From Funneliformis mosseae (lineage: Eukaryota > Glomeromycota > Glomeromycetes > Glomerales > Glomeraceae), in NCBI GenBank assembly GCA_910592005.1, contig CAJVPP010003770.1, forward strand, positions 1 through 10,803: DNA of 10,803 bases, in the 5' to 3' direction. Numbering within the stretch: the stretch's first letter is position 1; each line of letters starts with the position of its first letter. Of the stretch, positions 1 through 8,500 are shown one piece after another. The position numbers and the translations under genes were made by a program. Under the pieces are notes generated by a model, which saw only the letters and a list, made by a program, of their open reading frames with translations, searched no databases and had not been told where the DNA came from.

Positions 1-137
1 TTCTAGGAAAATCAGGTTCTGAGAAATTTTTCACTTAAATTAAGAGCTTAATACATTTTAATCTAATAACATCAAAACTAAAATGCAATAAAAATCTCAA
101 TTTTGTTAAAAAATTCCCAGAACCTGATTTTTCTAAT
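1..137. repeat. Inverted repeat, MITE-like or element end
   Basis: The first ~32 bases (containing aaaatcaggttctg and aaattttt) recur as an imperfect inverted copy at about 107-137, with ~75 bases of AT-rich sequence between. The pair could fold into a long hairpin, and could be a short MITE or one end of a larger element. The left edge is cut by the window, so target-site duplications cannot be checked. No coding sequence is seen here. Confidence 0.5.
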
Positions 138-274
138 AATAAACCCATATTGTCTTTTTATATAATTACAAATCAATTTAAATTATAGTAAGTATAGTCA
201 ACGTATATTAGCCCTGTAAAAAAATAGTTTCTCAAAAGAAATGTAAATATACAGTATTGTAAAATAATAAGACT

Positions 275-311
275 ATGCAGTGAAACCGTGATCCGTGACT
301 GCATTACGGAT
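275..311. repeat. Small nested inverted repeats
   Basis: ATGCAGT (275-281) pairs with ACTGCAT (298-304), and ATCCGT (291-296) pairs with ACGGAT (306-311). The two stems overlap, so only one can form at a time. This is one of the few GC-containing spots in the left flank. It has no tRNA-like cloverleaf and I assign no function. Confidence 0.3.
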
Positions 312-328
312 AAGTCATGTGATCAAAA

Positions 329-468
329 TGATCGACATAGTTGACAAAGTTGACAAAGTTGACAGAGTTGTTAAAGTTGTCAACATTGATCAATTGGACA
401 TATTTATCATATTTATTATATTTATCATATCTGTTATATTTGTTATATTTGTCATAATTGATTTTATA
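329..468. repeat. 9-bp-period tandem array
   Basis: About 15 units of 9 bases keep one register. The first part is gttgacaaa-like, the middle passes through ttgatcaa, and the second part is tttatcata/tttgttata-like. Read on the plus strand it gives a three-residue pattern (VDK, then FII/FVI), which explains the 77-residue open frame at 295-528; that frame is best read as a satellite, not a gene. The two halves are also roughly reverse complements of each other. Confidence 0.75.
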
Positions 469-878
469 TTATTTATTTTGTATAAATATCTTGTATTTTC
501 CCTTGGGTTGAAAAGTAACTCAAGTTAAGGTTTTAGGATAAACTAAGAGTTCAATAAAGGAATCGTTAAATTCATTTACTATTGCCTTTTGTCGTATCTT
601 CATATAGGCGTGATTGTGATATTATCTTGTATTTAATTCAACGTATTGAATTAAAAGTTTATCATTTAAGTTTACAGATACCAAGCCAACAGCAGTTATC
701 TCAATTTTACACTGTTCACACTTAATAAAATAGGATCCAGTTTTATATCTACCTTCTATGCTTTCTTTATCATCATGACCTAACTTGCATAATAGGCATA
801 ATGTCTTATTAGTAATGCCATAATAATCAAAGTCTTCACTACTATATTCTTTATATAAGTTAGGATATTGGTTTAGTG

Positions 879-1011
879 TAAAGATGGTGCCTTAATTAGT
901 TGCAACAGGTGACAAATAAGCATCACAATGTTGCAACAAATTTCAACATTATTAAAATTTAAGTTGCAACAGGTGACAAATAAGTGTCACAATGTTGCAA
1001 CGCCATCTTTA
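879..1011. mobile_element. hAT-like MITE, 133 bp
   Basis: The element is bounded by 11-bp terminal inverted repeats TAAAGATGGTG (879-889) and CGCCATCTTTA (1001-1011), one mismatch. It is flanked by an exact 8-bp direct repeat gtttagtg (871-878 and 1012-1019). An 8-bp target duplication and a TIR start fitting YARNG are characteristic of hAT transposons; a 9-bp duplication (gtttagtgt) with an 8-bp TIR, which would suggest a Mutator-type element, is the alternative reading. It has no coding capacity and sits inside the 3' part of the coiled-coil pseudogene. Confidence 0.75.
899..1001. repeat. Two 39-bp near-palindromic units inside the MITE
   Basis: Units at 899-937 and 963-1001 agree at 37 of 39 bases. 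Each begins and ends with GTTGCAAC, itself a perfect palindrome, and has internal GTGACA/TGTCAC arms (one arm altered in the first unit). The 25-bp spacer also starts aaattt and ends aaattt(aa). The unit arrangement suggests an internal duplication of a hairpin. Confidence 0.85.
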
Positions 1012-1153
1012 GTTTAGTGTCTTGTTGCAAAAATAGGATCAGTCATAAGTTAGATTAATTCTAGGAATTGATACAGGTGATATACTTGCTTGAGGTGTGA
1101 TTGATATAAGTCATTACTAATAGTATCAGTTTTTGAGAACACATAACTCTGAT

Positions 1154-1170
1154 CATTACCAATGGTAATG
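1154..1170. repeat. Palindrome CATTACC-AAT-GGTAATG
   Basis: A perfect 17-base palindrome lies directly after a GATC-type start (gatCATTACC). It falls in the coding part of the coiled-coil pseudogene (residues TITIGNDQ). It resembles the palindromes at 1813-1829 and 2464-2478. Confidence 0.5.
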
Positions 1171-1812
1171 GTTTTATGAACCTGATCATTTACATAATCT
1201 ATAATATTTTGAATTTGGGTATTAGTTAATCTAGAAATATCACTCACGCTACAAGTGACTAATTTAATTCTATTTATCCCAATCCCTTTTTTTTCAAACA
1301 GCATAAAAATATTTTTAGCTCTATGTATTCAGATTCGCAAATTACTCAGAGTAACATTAGGTAAATACTGCAACATATCTTTGTATATCATCAACCTTGT
1401 TGTCTTATCTTTAGTCTTACCATCAGCCATAATATTTTTTACTTTTCTTCAAACTCAAGGGAATAATGATATAAGCATAAGATTTCTTTTAGACCCATTC
1501 TTATAGCCTCATCAATCCAATAAGCTAATCTCTGTGTAGAGCCCTCAATTGTGTTATTTAAGATGAACTCATCATGTAGTTTAACTGATGCTACTGAAGA
1601 AATAGGTCTAGAAAGTTCATGCTTCAAAGTTTGCTCATTGACTTGATTTCTATTAAGCAGTTGTATAACAATTAGTCTAGACATTTTATCAGATAGAACA
1701 TCCTTACTATCGGTACAAGTGATCATTTTTGTATCATATAATAAGTTGTTCTTAATGGATGATAGGGCAGAGATATTATCACCTGTGCTAAGTGATAATT
1801 TTAAATCTTGAT

Positions 1813-1829
1813 CGTTACCATTGGTAACG
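1813..1829. repeat. Palindrome CGTTACC-ATT-GGTAACG
   Basis: A perfect 17-base palindrome, again directly next to GATC, lies at the first frameshift of the coiled-coil pseudogene. The two candidate frames here read MVTIK and GNDQDL. The second shares GNDQ with the copy at 1154-1170. Confidence 0.5.
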
Positions 1830-2406
1830 GTTTTTTATCACATGATAATTTCAAATAGACTTGATATTTAGCTGATTCACATAAAAATTTCTTCTCCTTA
1901 TTGTGTTGCTTTATTTCACTACTAACAATTTTCTTATAAGACTCAAGTAAGAAACTATCCATATCTTTTTCTTCTAATGATTTGCTGTTAAGGCGCTTCG
2001 CAGAGTTGGTAGATACTGTTATCGCCTCTGATACTATAATTGAATTGAAACTAGGTAAACTGTTGTTAGAAGAATTATCATTTGCCATTAAGGCGCTTTG
2101 CAGAGTCTGCTTCTGTTCTACTTTTGTGATTCTATCTTCTAACTCAGATTCTATCTTCTCGATTCTAACCCTGAGTTTGACATTTTCAGTATCATGCCTC
2201 TTGTTATATTCCTTATTCGCTTTTAGAAATTCAGCATTCTTACGCTTAAGTTCAGCTATTTTAGCATCAGACACTAAGAGCTTGATTTTAAGACTGGAAA
2301 TCTCAGTATTCTCCTTCCTAAGCTCTGCATTCTTAGCCTCAAGCTTGTTGTTTTTAGCTTTAAGTTCAGTGATATGCTATTTCAATAATTTAAGCTCTGA
2401 TGACAT

Positions 2407-2614
2407 AATCTATATATAACTAATATACTGCATATAAGTATTCAAAATAAAGAAATCATGTGTGTTACAATTTGTAACGCTGATCACTTTTGCTAAAAAA
2501 ATTTTTTATTAATACATGCAAATAAATACAAGATTCGGGATATAGCCTGTAATACATATTATTTTTTGATCCTAGCCCTGAACTAAAATTTGATTATTAA
2601 ATACTCTAATAAGA
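2407..2614. promoter_or_regulatory. Upstream region of the coiled-coil pseudogene
   Basis: This AT-rich spacer separates two minus-strand pseudogenes and would have held the promoter of the coiled-coil gene. The palindrome GTTACAA-T-TTGTAAC is at 2464-2478, close to a TGATCA. A TATA-like tatatat lies just upstream of the ATG. No promoter element can be called with confidence. Confidence 0.3.
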
Positions 2615-2632
2615 TCAGAACGCGTTAAAATT

Positions 2633-2760
2633 TTTTAGATCCTGGTTTGAAAGATCCTTTAGAATAAATGGTATTAATTTTGATGAAAGTTGTTCTAGCA
2701 AATTAACTATATGCATTTTTATATGGTTAGAATATCTTTCAATCCAAAAAATAAGGTTAG
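2633..2760. repeat. Segmental duplicate, copy B
   Basis: This stretch, starting ttttagatcctgg, matches 3243-3371 in the same orientation at roughly four in five bases, best over the first ~85 bases. On the minus strand both copies encode related helical peptides (LLxQLxSxLIPFILKxLSxQDLK). The copies lie on either side of the protease domain. Confidence 0.75.
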
Positions 2761-2865
2761 CTATAGTGCAGAGTAATAACTGCTCCAGATTATTAGTTGG
2801 ACTGAAACATAGCTCAGATTTGACTATCAGCTGAATTGATATGAAATCATACACTTAAGTGTACC

Positions 2866-3165
2866 TATTGTTAGTATTAAATTATGCATATTTAAGCTTA
2901 TACTATTTTCTCGCATCCATGATAAGCCTAAAAGTATTTTAAGAAATTGATCAGGCCAATCTGATCTAGTAACTATGAATTCAGTGGATATACTTTTATA
3001 CTTCTTGCCATCATTTAAAATAACATGTAGATTGATCCTTCCTAATGTGAAATAAGACTCACCTAGAATTTCGTTTACTTTAGGAATACCATTATCTTTT
3101 GTGTATGTTATTTTTACAATTTTTCACTAATCAAATTTACATTAATACCTATATTAATTCTAAAT
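2866..3165 (-). other. Retropepsin-like aspartic protease domain, catalytic Asp lost
   Basis: The reading gives NIGINVNLISEKL where retropepsins have D-T/S-G-A followed by a V-x-x-I-S type strand. The Asp-Thr-Gly triad (3144-3155) is here Asn-Ile-Gly, so this copy would be inactive. After a one-base frameshift near 3125 come the flap and second-strand region (SYFTLGRINLHVIL), TEFIV, and the C-terminal hallmark ILLGLSWM (about 2914-2937), equivalent to the LLG-x-x-W/D of LTR-element proteases, then NLILTIG. Homology is by pattern only. Confidence 0.65.
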
Positions 3166-3242
3166 CAAAAATCTGTGAGAACTATTCTGAACTGTTCAAG
3201 ATTTACTTCTCTTTTCCATATATCATTTATACTGCTAGCATG

Positions 3243-3371
3243 TTTTAGATCCTGGTCTGAAAGATATTTTAGAATAAATGGTATTAATTCTGACATGAGT
3301 TGATCAAGTAAATTAGCTATATACATGCTATATGATTCAAAGAATTTTTCGATTGAAAAAAATAAGATTAT
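3243..3371. repeat. Segmental duplicate, copy A
   Basis: This is the partner of 2633-2760 and lies 5' of the protease domain in gene orientation. It reads more smoothly into its surroundings (IEKFFESYSMYIANLL), so it is probably the original, and the downstream copy a later duplication. Confidence 0.7.
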
Positions 3372-3868
3372 TCTCGCACAATCTGTGGCTCAGCAAATTC
3401 TTCTGAGCTGATGATTACTATTCTGTAAACCTTCTTCTCAGCTGTTCCATTCTTTGTTGCTTATGAAGAACAGCTTTTTGCTCTCTTACCGTCTTAACTG
3501 AATCAGATTCTTTAGAAGACTCAGACGAATAGGAGAAATCCTTACCTTTTTACCAATCAGCAAGAGAACTATTTCTTATATTAAGTTGATCACAGTCTTT
3601 CTATTTACACATTCGTCTAGATCTTCTAATTCGACTTTTAAGGATTCCACATCTCTTTCCAATCTTTTTATCTCTTTTCTAAAGTGTTATATTGAGAATG
3701 ATAATCTTCTAATTATTTTTTTAGCTCCCTATTTTCACTAGAAAGCGTACTATATACTTCTGCATTTTGCTCATTTAATCCAAATGCTTGGGTTAATATT
3801 TTTGTATATTTGACAACTTTCTGCTTGCTAGCTATACTATCAGATGAATGCTTTTGATCAGTTACCAT

Positions 3869-4104
3869 TTTGCGATATTTTATATATGATATATCTATTT
3901 TTTTTTCTCATATTTATTCAAAAAAAAGAAACTATATCAGATAAAATATTAGGGTAAGTTGCTCTGATTAAAAGAATAGACTATCTTCTGCAGATCAACA
4001 GATCAAGGAAGGCGAAAAAATAAAATTAATAAATGATATCAGGTTAGCAAAGCTAATCCTTCCAACCCGATCCCTCTAGAATCCCTTCTAACCTATATAT
4101 GTGA
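3869..4104. other. Spacer between recombinase and gag-pro-like gene
   Basis: This AT-rich spacer has a poly-T tract (about 3899-3907) and an A-rich tract upstream of the next minus-strand ATG. It presumably held the end of the recombinase transcript and the promoter of the downstream gene. No defined element is recognised. Confidence 0.4.
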
Positions 4105-5233
4105 TTAATTTTCATCAAAAATGTTGAAAGAACTTGCTTGATTATAAAGTTGACACTGCTTTCTGTAATTAACTATAGTATATCTATCAGATGGAGAAAC
4201 ATGGCTGTCAGGCAAATGTCAAAGGGCTTTCCTAGCATAAGTGTTAAATTTTGATGGATTCTTAGACATATGCGTTATGTTAGTAAATATTGATCCTAAT
4301 TTGCGTAAAGAACTAGAAAGTAGCGAGTCATAAGGCTTAAGAATAAATTTATCTTTTTTTAGAAATGCACTTAAGTATGTAGATCTAGACTTCCCAGAGT
4401 CTCTTAACTCTTCAGAAGAAATCACATTTTGAATCCATATAAGTAATGCTTAGCCCGTTCTTTATCCTTTTCTAGTGATCTAAATACTCGAGAAATATTC
4501 TGCTTACCTCAATTTTTTGCGTATCCAGTTATGCTACCATTAAATATATGCAGATTTTTAATTTCAGCAGAACAGATACAGAGTATGATCATTATATTAG
4601 CTAGGGCCTGTTTGTCAGGTATATTAGATACATCATACTCATCCAATCTTTCCTTAACTGATTTTAATGAGAAGTGATCTGGATAATAGAGCCCTTCATT
4701 TTTACGTTATTCGCTACATTTCTTTTGAATTTTATTAGATAATTTGGTTGTCTCTGGATTCTTTGTAGCAGAGATTATTTTTTCTAAAGCATTGAGAGTT
4801 CGCAATTCTCTTCAAAGCCTAGAAAGACATGATAGGGTAACGATAACATCAAAAGATTTTTTTTTAAGGTTCTAGATATCGCTTTTACATCTCTTTCACT
4901 AAGATTATTCCAAACAATACGGTGAGCTATTTCTTTAATAGTCTCTTCTTCTAGGGCATTATTAGAAATTAGACTAATATTCACTTCAGCTTCTGGGACT
5001 ACTACTAATACTTGACTTATATATCATCTAATTCTCTGATTAGAAATTAATATAAATACCTATTCTTTGCTAAATTTATATCCCTTTTGAAGACAATTAC
5101 GTGTCTGACACCTTTTCTCTCTATCATCTATCAAAAGGCTACACATTTCTAGCGCATACTGACTAAGCTCTTCAAGACGCATTTCATTAGTGAGTTTGTG
5201 GTCTGTAACAAAATTGGTTATAATAGCAGACAT
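4105..5233 (-). pseudogene. Decayed tyrosine recombinase
   Basis: The start is taken as the ATG at 5231-5233 (MSAIITNFVTDHKL), the first open frame on this strand after the spacer, with 57 codons to a TAG at 5060. Length ~375 codons to TAA at 4105-4107 suits a tyrosine recombinase. The C-terminal half carries the family pattern in order. Box I is ILCICSAEIKNL (4551-4583), where the expected R-x-x-E is C-x-x-E, so the catalytic Arg (4572-4574) is TGT. The beta-hairpin Lys is in TGYAKN. The box II strand is SSLRKLGSIF (4285-4317) with its Arg kept. The AL*H block has TGA at 4219-4221 where an Arg is expected, then the His. The nucleophile Tyr is in RYTIVN (4180-4182). Frames shift near 5000, 4730 and 4440. 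The enzyme class cuts and rejoins DNA through a 3'-phosphotyrosine. It lies 311 bp downstream of the primase-helicase, same strand. The match to known Glomeromycotina repeat proteins is from memory; Crypton-like and polinton/virophage-type integrases are both possible relatives. Confidence 0.72.
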
Positions 5234-5543
5234 TTTGTAGTATGTAAAATGTATGTAGTAGTTAAATTAATCTGTAATATTTAGATTATATTACATAGGA
5301 TAAAGTTCAATTCAAAAAAATATTTTATAATTTCTCTATCCCATAGTCGATGGGATAAAAACTATCAGTGGTTAGAAAAGGGAAAAAATATATAACTCTT
5401 GCTTTGGCCAGGGGGTTTTACATCAATTTGAAATTTTGAATAGATAGGATATGAAAAAAATACATAATAATAATTTGGAATGTTATATTGCTTAGTTGTA
5501 AAGAACAAAAGTCCTATTTCTACTAATATTAATTAACCCATTC
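5234..5543. other. Spacer between primase-helicase and recombinase, with a palindrome
   Basis: This 310-bp AT-rich spacer contains no gene. TATCCCAT-AGTCG-ATGGGATA (5337-5357) is a perfect inverted repeat with 8-bp arms and a 5-bp core, and its GC content stands out. Just upstream on the plus strand, positions 5408-5417 hold a G-rich patch (ccagggggtt). It could be a protein-binding or recombination site, but nothing proves it. Confidence 0.4.
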
Positions 5544-8500
5544 TTATTCGTTCTTTACCAAAGCATACTATTCTCCTGGAGTATGCTTATATTTTTTTGC
5601 TATTTCTCATTATCATAAATACACTCTCAGAGTTTTCCTACATCCTTGAACTCTCAGAGATATATTTCTTCGCTTATTAACCTTTCCCTTCTAGTTATAT
5701 AAAATAAATTATTTGGGTTCATATTATTTTCTCTAGCAAATTTGATGACTTCTGCGTCCATTATTATCATGTTTTGATACTCCTGAGATAAGCTAACGTC
5801 TTTTTCTATAATCATTATAAACTTATTAAGGTCTTCACTATGATCAATTGCCCATTTTCTGAAATGTTCTTCTTGCTAGATTCTCGACAGAAGTATAGTA
5901 GATAATACTTTATTGATAGGCTTAGAAGAATTGCACTTGTTACTTATTTCTTTAGAGGCATATCCACTACTTTACTGATAGGCTCGATAGATTCAGAAAG
6001 CTTGTCAATTACTGGTTCAGATGGATTAGAAGTCTGAGATGTCTCAGATGTTGAGATAATTGGAACTTCCAATTGTTCTGCTACATCCTTTTCTTGTTGA
6101 GACGTATTCTTTTTGGGTGATACAGGACTGGCATATTGAATATGAGTATGTTTACAGGTTTATTAACTGGTAACTCATCTTGAGATATGTTAAAAAATTC
6201 TTCGATATTGTCTAAACTAGATTCACAGAGCTTGGCTATGATCTTGAAGCAGTCAGAAATATACTGATATACTCTTACTCCATTATTTTGTAAACGTGTT
6301 CTATCAATACTAATTAGTGAAAATTTCTTTTCAGCAACCTTACTAGTTAATAACTTTTTTCCATTATATCCACACCATTCTAGATAATTCTGATATACTT
6401 TTTCACAGCTAAACCTACTAATATGATTCTCAAGCCAAGTTGAAATATAATTAATTATAAATCGAATAGAATTAAGAAGTTGCTCTCGCATTATTCCTAT
6501 CTTCATTTTAGTTGCAGAAATTTTTTTTGGACTCTAATTTGTTAAGTTACGGCTAAGAAGATATGACATTACTACTCCTGATGCATCAGGATAGTTTAGT
6601 ATTTCTCCTAACTGGTCAAAATATGCTATATTACCTTTATAATATGCAGAAACATCAAAACAGACTATACGAGAATCACTTATGTCTATTTTAAGCAGAG
6701 TATCTTGATTGCTTGTAATCATATACCCAGCATAATTATTTATTTGTATAGTTTCAAGACCCTTATGCTCTATAGCTACCATTCGTTCTATTATGAGTGA
6801 TTTAAGATACCTGTTAAATCTATACTATTCTCCACTAGACATTCCAGTCTCATTCATAACCATAAACTTTCGAGCTTGAATAGCACTATTAAAACGCTCA
6901 AGAATTTTTTCCAAATCTGAAGTTGCAAAATAAAGGTATGATCCCAAGACTTTATCACTAATAAAATTAGTAATAATGTTTTCCTGCACTGTTGTAATAT
7001 AAATTTTAATACTAAGATAGTTCAGGGCTTCATCTCTGGCTTCTATACTAAATATACCTACCAGTTCCAGATATATTCATCAAATTTTTTATTCTACTAC
7101 AGATTACATTCTTTACATGTTAGAGAATCAGTTCCATAATTTCTTTATTTATCTCTGCTATCGGTTTAGCTAAAAATCCTATGAAAAGATTAAAGAACTT
7201 TGTATCATAAGCTGAAGTATTTAGCGGGTATAGAAGAAAATTAATATTGCGGTAAAGGATTAGACCATTGATAACTGTCCAATCTATTAAATTAATTAAT
7301 TTCATTGGCCCTCCTCCTAGCTCAATTAAGTTAACTTCATACTTGGCAAGATCTAGTTTTAGTGCTATATCAAAATATAGTTCACTATTCGTATCTTCTG
7401 TTTGAGTACTCATAATCTTGATGTCATTTGAATACAGGCAACTGTTGCCTGTATTGCATCATAAATCTCATTACAAGAAAATTTTCGTCCAGATACACAC
7501 ATATCAATTAGATTACTCTATACAACGTAATCATTAAAATTTATAATTCTGGATTGTTCTAATTTTATAGGACTTGAAAGCTTTTGTTTTTAATCTAAGA
7601 CAGTTTCATTAATAGTGAGCTTTATTGAGAGATTTATTGTTTCAGGATTTTGTTCATGATTTGCGCGGTAATATTTAAAGCTATATGATTTTTTATTTCA
7701 TATAATATATGTATTATTACTTGTATACTTCTGATCACATAATAAGCAGTGTGATGAAGAGCTGCGTGATAATAAAAATTTGTCAGGAAAGTTTTCAGAT
7801 GGATAGACTATATCATTCTATGCTATTTTCTCTAAGTAATGATTCCACAAAGTCAAATTCAGCCTGAGTGGTTTTACTACTTATATCATTATTTTCATTT
7901 TCTTTGGTCAGACATCTTTTAACTTCTGGCTCTGAAATGGCTAAGAGAGAACTATTAATGATTTTAGAATTATCATTGGGCGGACAAATCATGAAATCAA
8001 AGATAGTTTCATTTTTAAACGGATAGCTTTTTTTACACACATATTCCTCCATTTTTTATCATATTTAGGTGATCTAAGCATTTATAAAGAGAAAGATTTG
8101 GAGGAACCTATATTTGCTATATTATCAATAATACCTTTTTTCTGTAATCCTACTGGAAGTTTTTTACAAACAAGTTCAGTGAAAACTGAAGCCTTAGCGA
8201 TATTTGAAAATTTTATACCAAAAGTTGAAACATGAAAAGATATTTTTTTGTATCATTACTTATGGTAATAGTTATAGTTTTTTTATCCCAATCTGGGAAT
8301 ATTTCTAGACATACTTCTTTAAAATCATTACAAAGTATATTTTTAGTCTGCTTGTCTAAAAGTTTGGGAAAGATAGTATTTAATATTTCTACTGGTAAAT
8401 CAAAATCTATGATAGGGTGGAGTGGCTCATTACCATTAATAAATTTGTGTAAGAAATGCCTTTACATTCTAAGAATATCGCTTCTATCTTATTCTTATTA

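Larger units (their letters stand above)
138..621. other. Left flank, no gene seen
   Basis: Apart from the 275-311 stems and the 9-bp array at 329-468, this AT-rich stretch shows no supported gene. Plus-strand frames are the satellite frame only. The minus strand becomes interpretable only from 622 upward, where the coiled-coil pseudogene ends. Confidence 0.6.
622..2406 (-). pseudogene. Decayed coiled-coil protein with C-terminal Cys/His cluster
   Basis: The start is the ATG at 2404-2406 (MSSELKLLK). An in-frame TAG ends the first nine codons, but the frame continues open through an E/K/L-rich coiled coil (ELKAKN, ELRKENTE, AELKRKNAEF, KLRVRIEKIESEL) to about 1801. The frame opening at 2274 starts with GTG and is only the inner part of this. 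A frameshift near 1820 leads into the next open part (to 1439), another near 1443 leads on to 1050, with one further stop near 1325. Motifs in this half include DEAIRMGLKEILCLYHYS, KIGI-like LFEKKGIGINRIK and SRLTNTQIQNIIDYV. After a stop at 1050 a further frame is interrupted by a MITE and ends at 622. It carries C-x2-C-x3-H then C-x2-C (TLCLLCKLGHDD ... KCEQCK), possibly zinc-binding. I recognise this as a family highly repeated in Rhizophagus-type genomes; its biochemical role is unknown. The joining of the last exon-like part to the coiled coil is inferred from shared strand and MITE excision logic. Confidence 0.75.
2615..3868 (-). pseudogene. Decayed coiled-coil/retropepsin protein, gag-pro-like
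   Basis: The likely start is the ATG at 3866-3868 (MVTDQKHSSDSIAS). The first ~50 codons are open and lead into a coiled coil (YSTLSSENRELKK, then after stops and a frameshift KEIKRLERDVESLKVELEDL). A Ser/Glu-rich, basic segment follows (SYSSESSKESDSVK; KQQRMEQLRRRF). A helical stretch (IANLLDQLMSELIPFILKYL) precedes a retropepsin-like domain at ~2866-3165. The 3' part (2615-2854) repeats the helical stretch as a diverged duplicate. The layout of coiled coil, basic Ser-rich part and protease is gag-pro-like, but no reverse transcriptase, RNase H or integrase is seen on either side. It lies 236 bp downstream of the tyrosine recombinase on the same strand. Frames change at least four times. I recognise the general family as repetitive in Rhizophagus-type genomes, without a known function. 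Confidence 0.6.

Noticed and set aside
295..528. Plus-strand 77-codon open frame
   Set aside because: It is a translation of the 9-bp tandem array (VDK and FII triplets) plus AT-rich flank, not a gene.
899..1001. Two near-identical 39-bp repeats with a 25-bp spacer, resembling a minimal CRISPR unit
   Set aside because: Only two repeats exist, they sit within terminal inverted repeats and a target duplication, there are no cas genes, and the genome looks eukaryotic. A MITE explains them fully.
1255..1506. Plus-strand 83-codon frame
   Set aside because: It is antisense to a legible part of the coiled-coil pseudogene.
1801..2274. A gene starting at 2274
   Set aside because: That start is GTG. 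The same frame continues upstream to an ATG at 2406 with only one stop, and the coiled-coil heptads run on through it.
1982..2419. Plus-strand 145-codon open frame, hydrophobic and Leu/Ser-rich
   Set aside because: It is antisense to the coiled-coil pseudogene; E/K-rich codons read backwards give Leu/Ser/Phe.
2615..3868. A standard LTR retrotransposon
   Set aside because: No reverse transcriptase, RNase H, integrase or paired LTRs are visible on either side, only the protease and a coiled-coil part.
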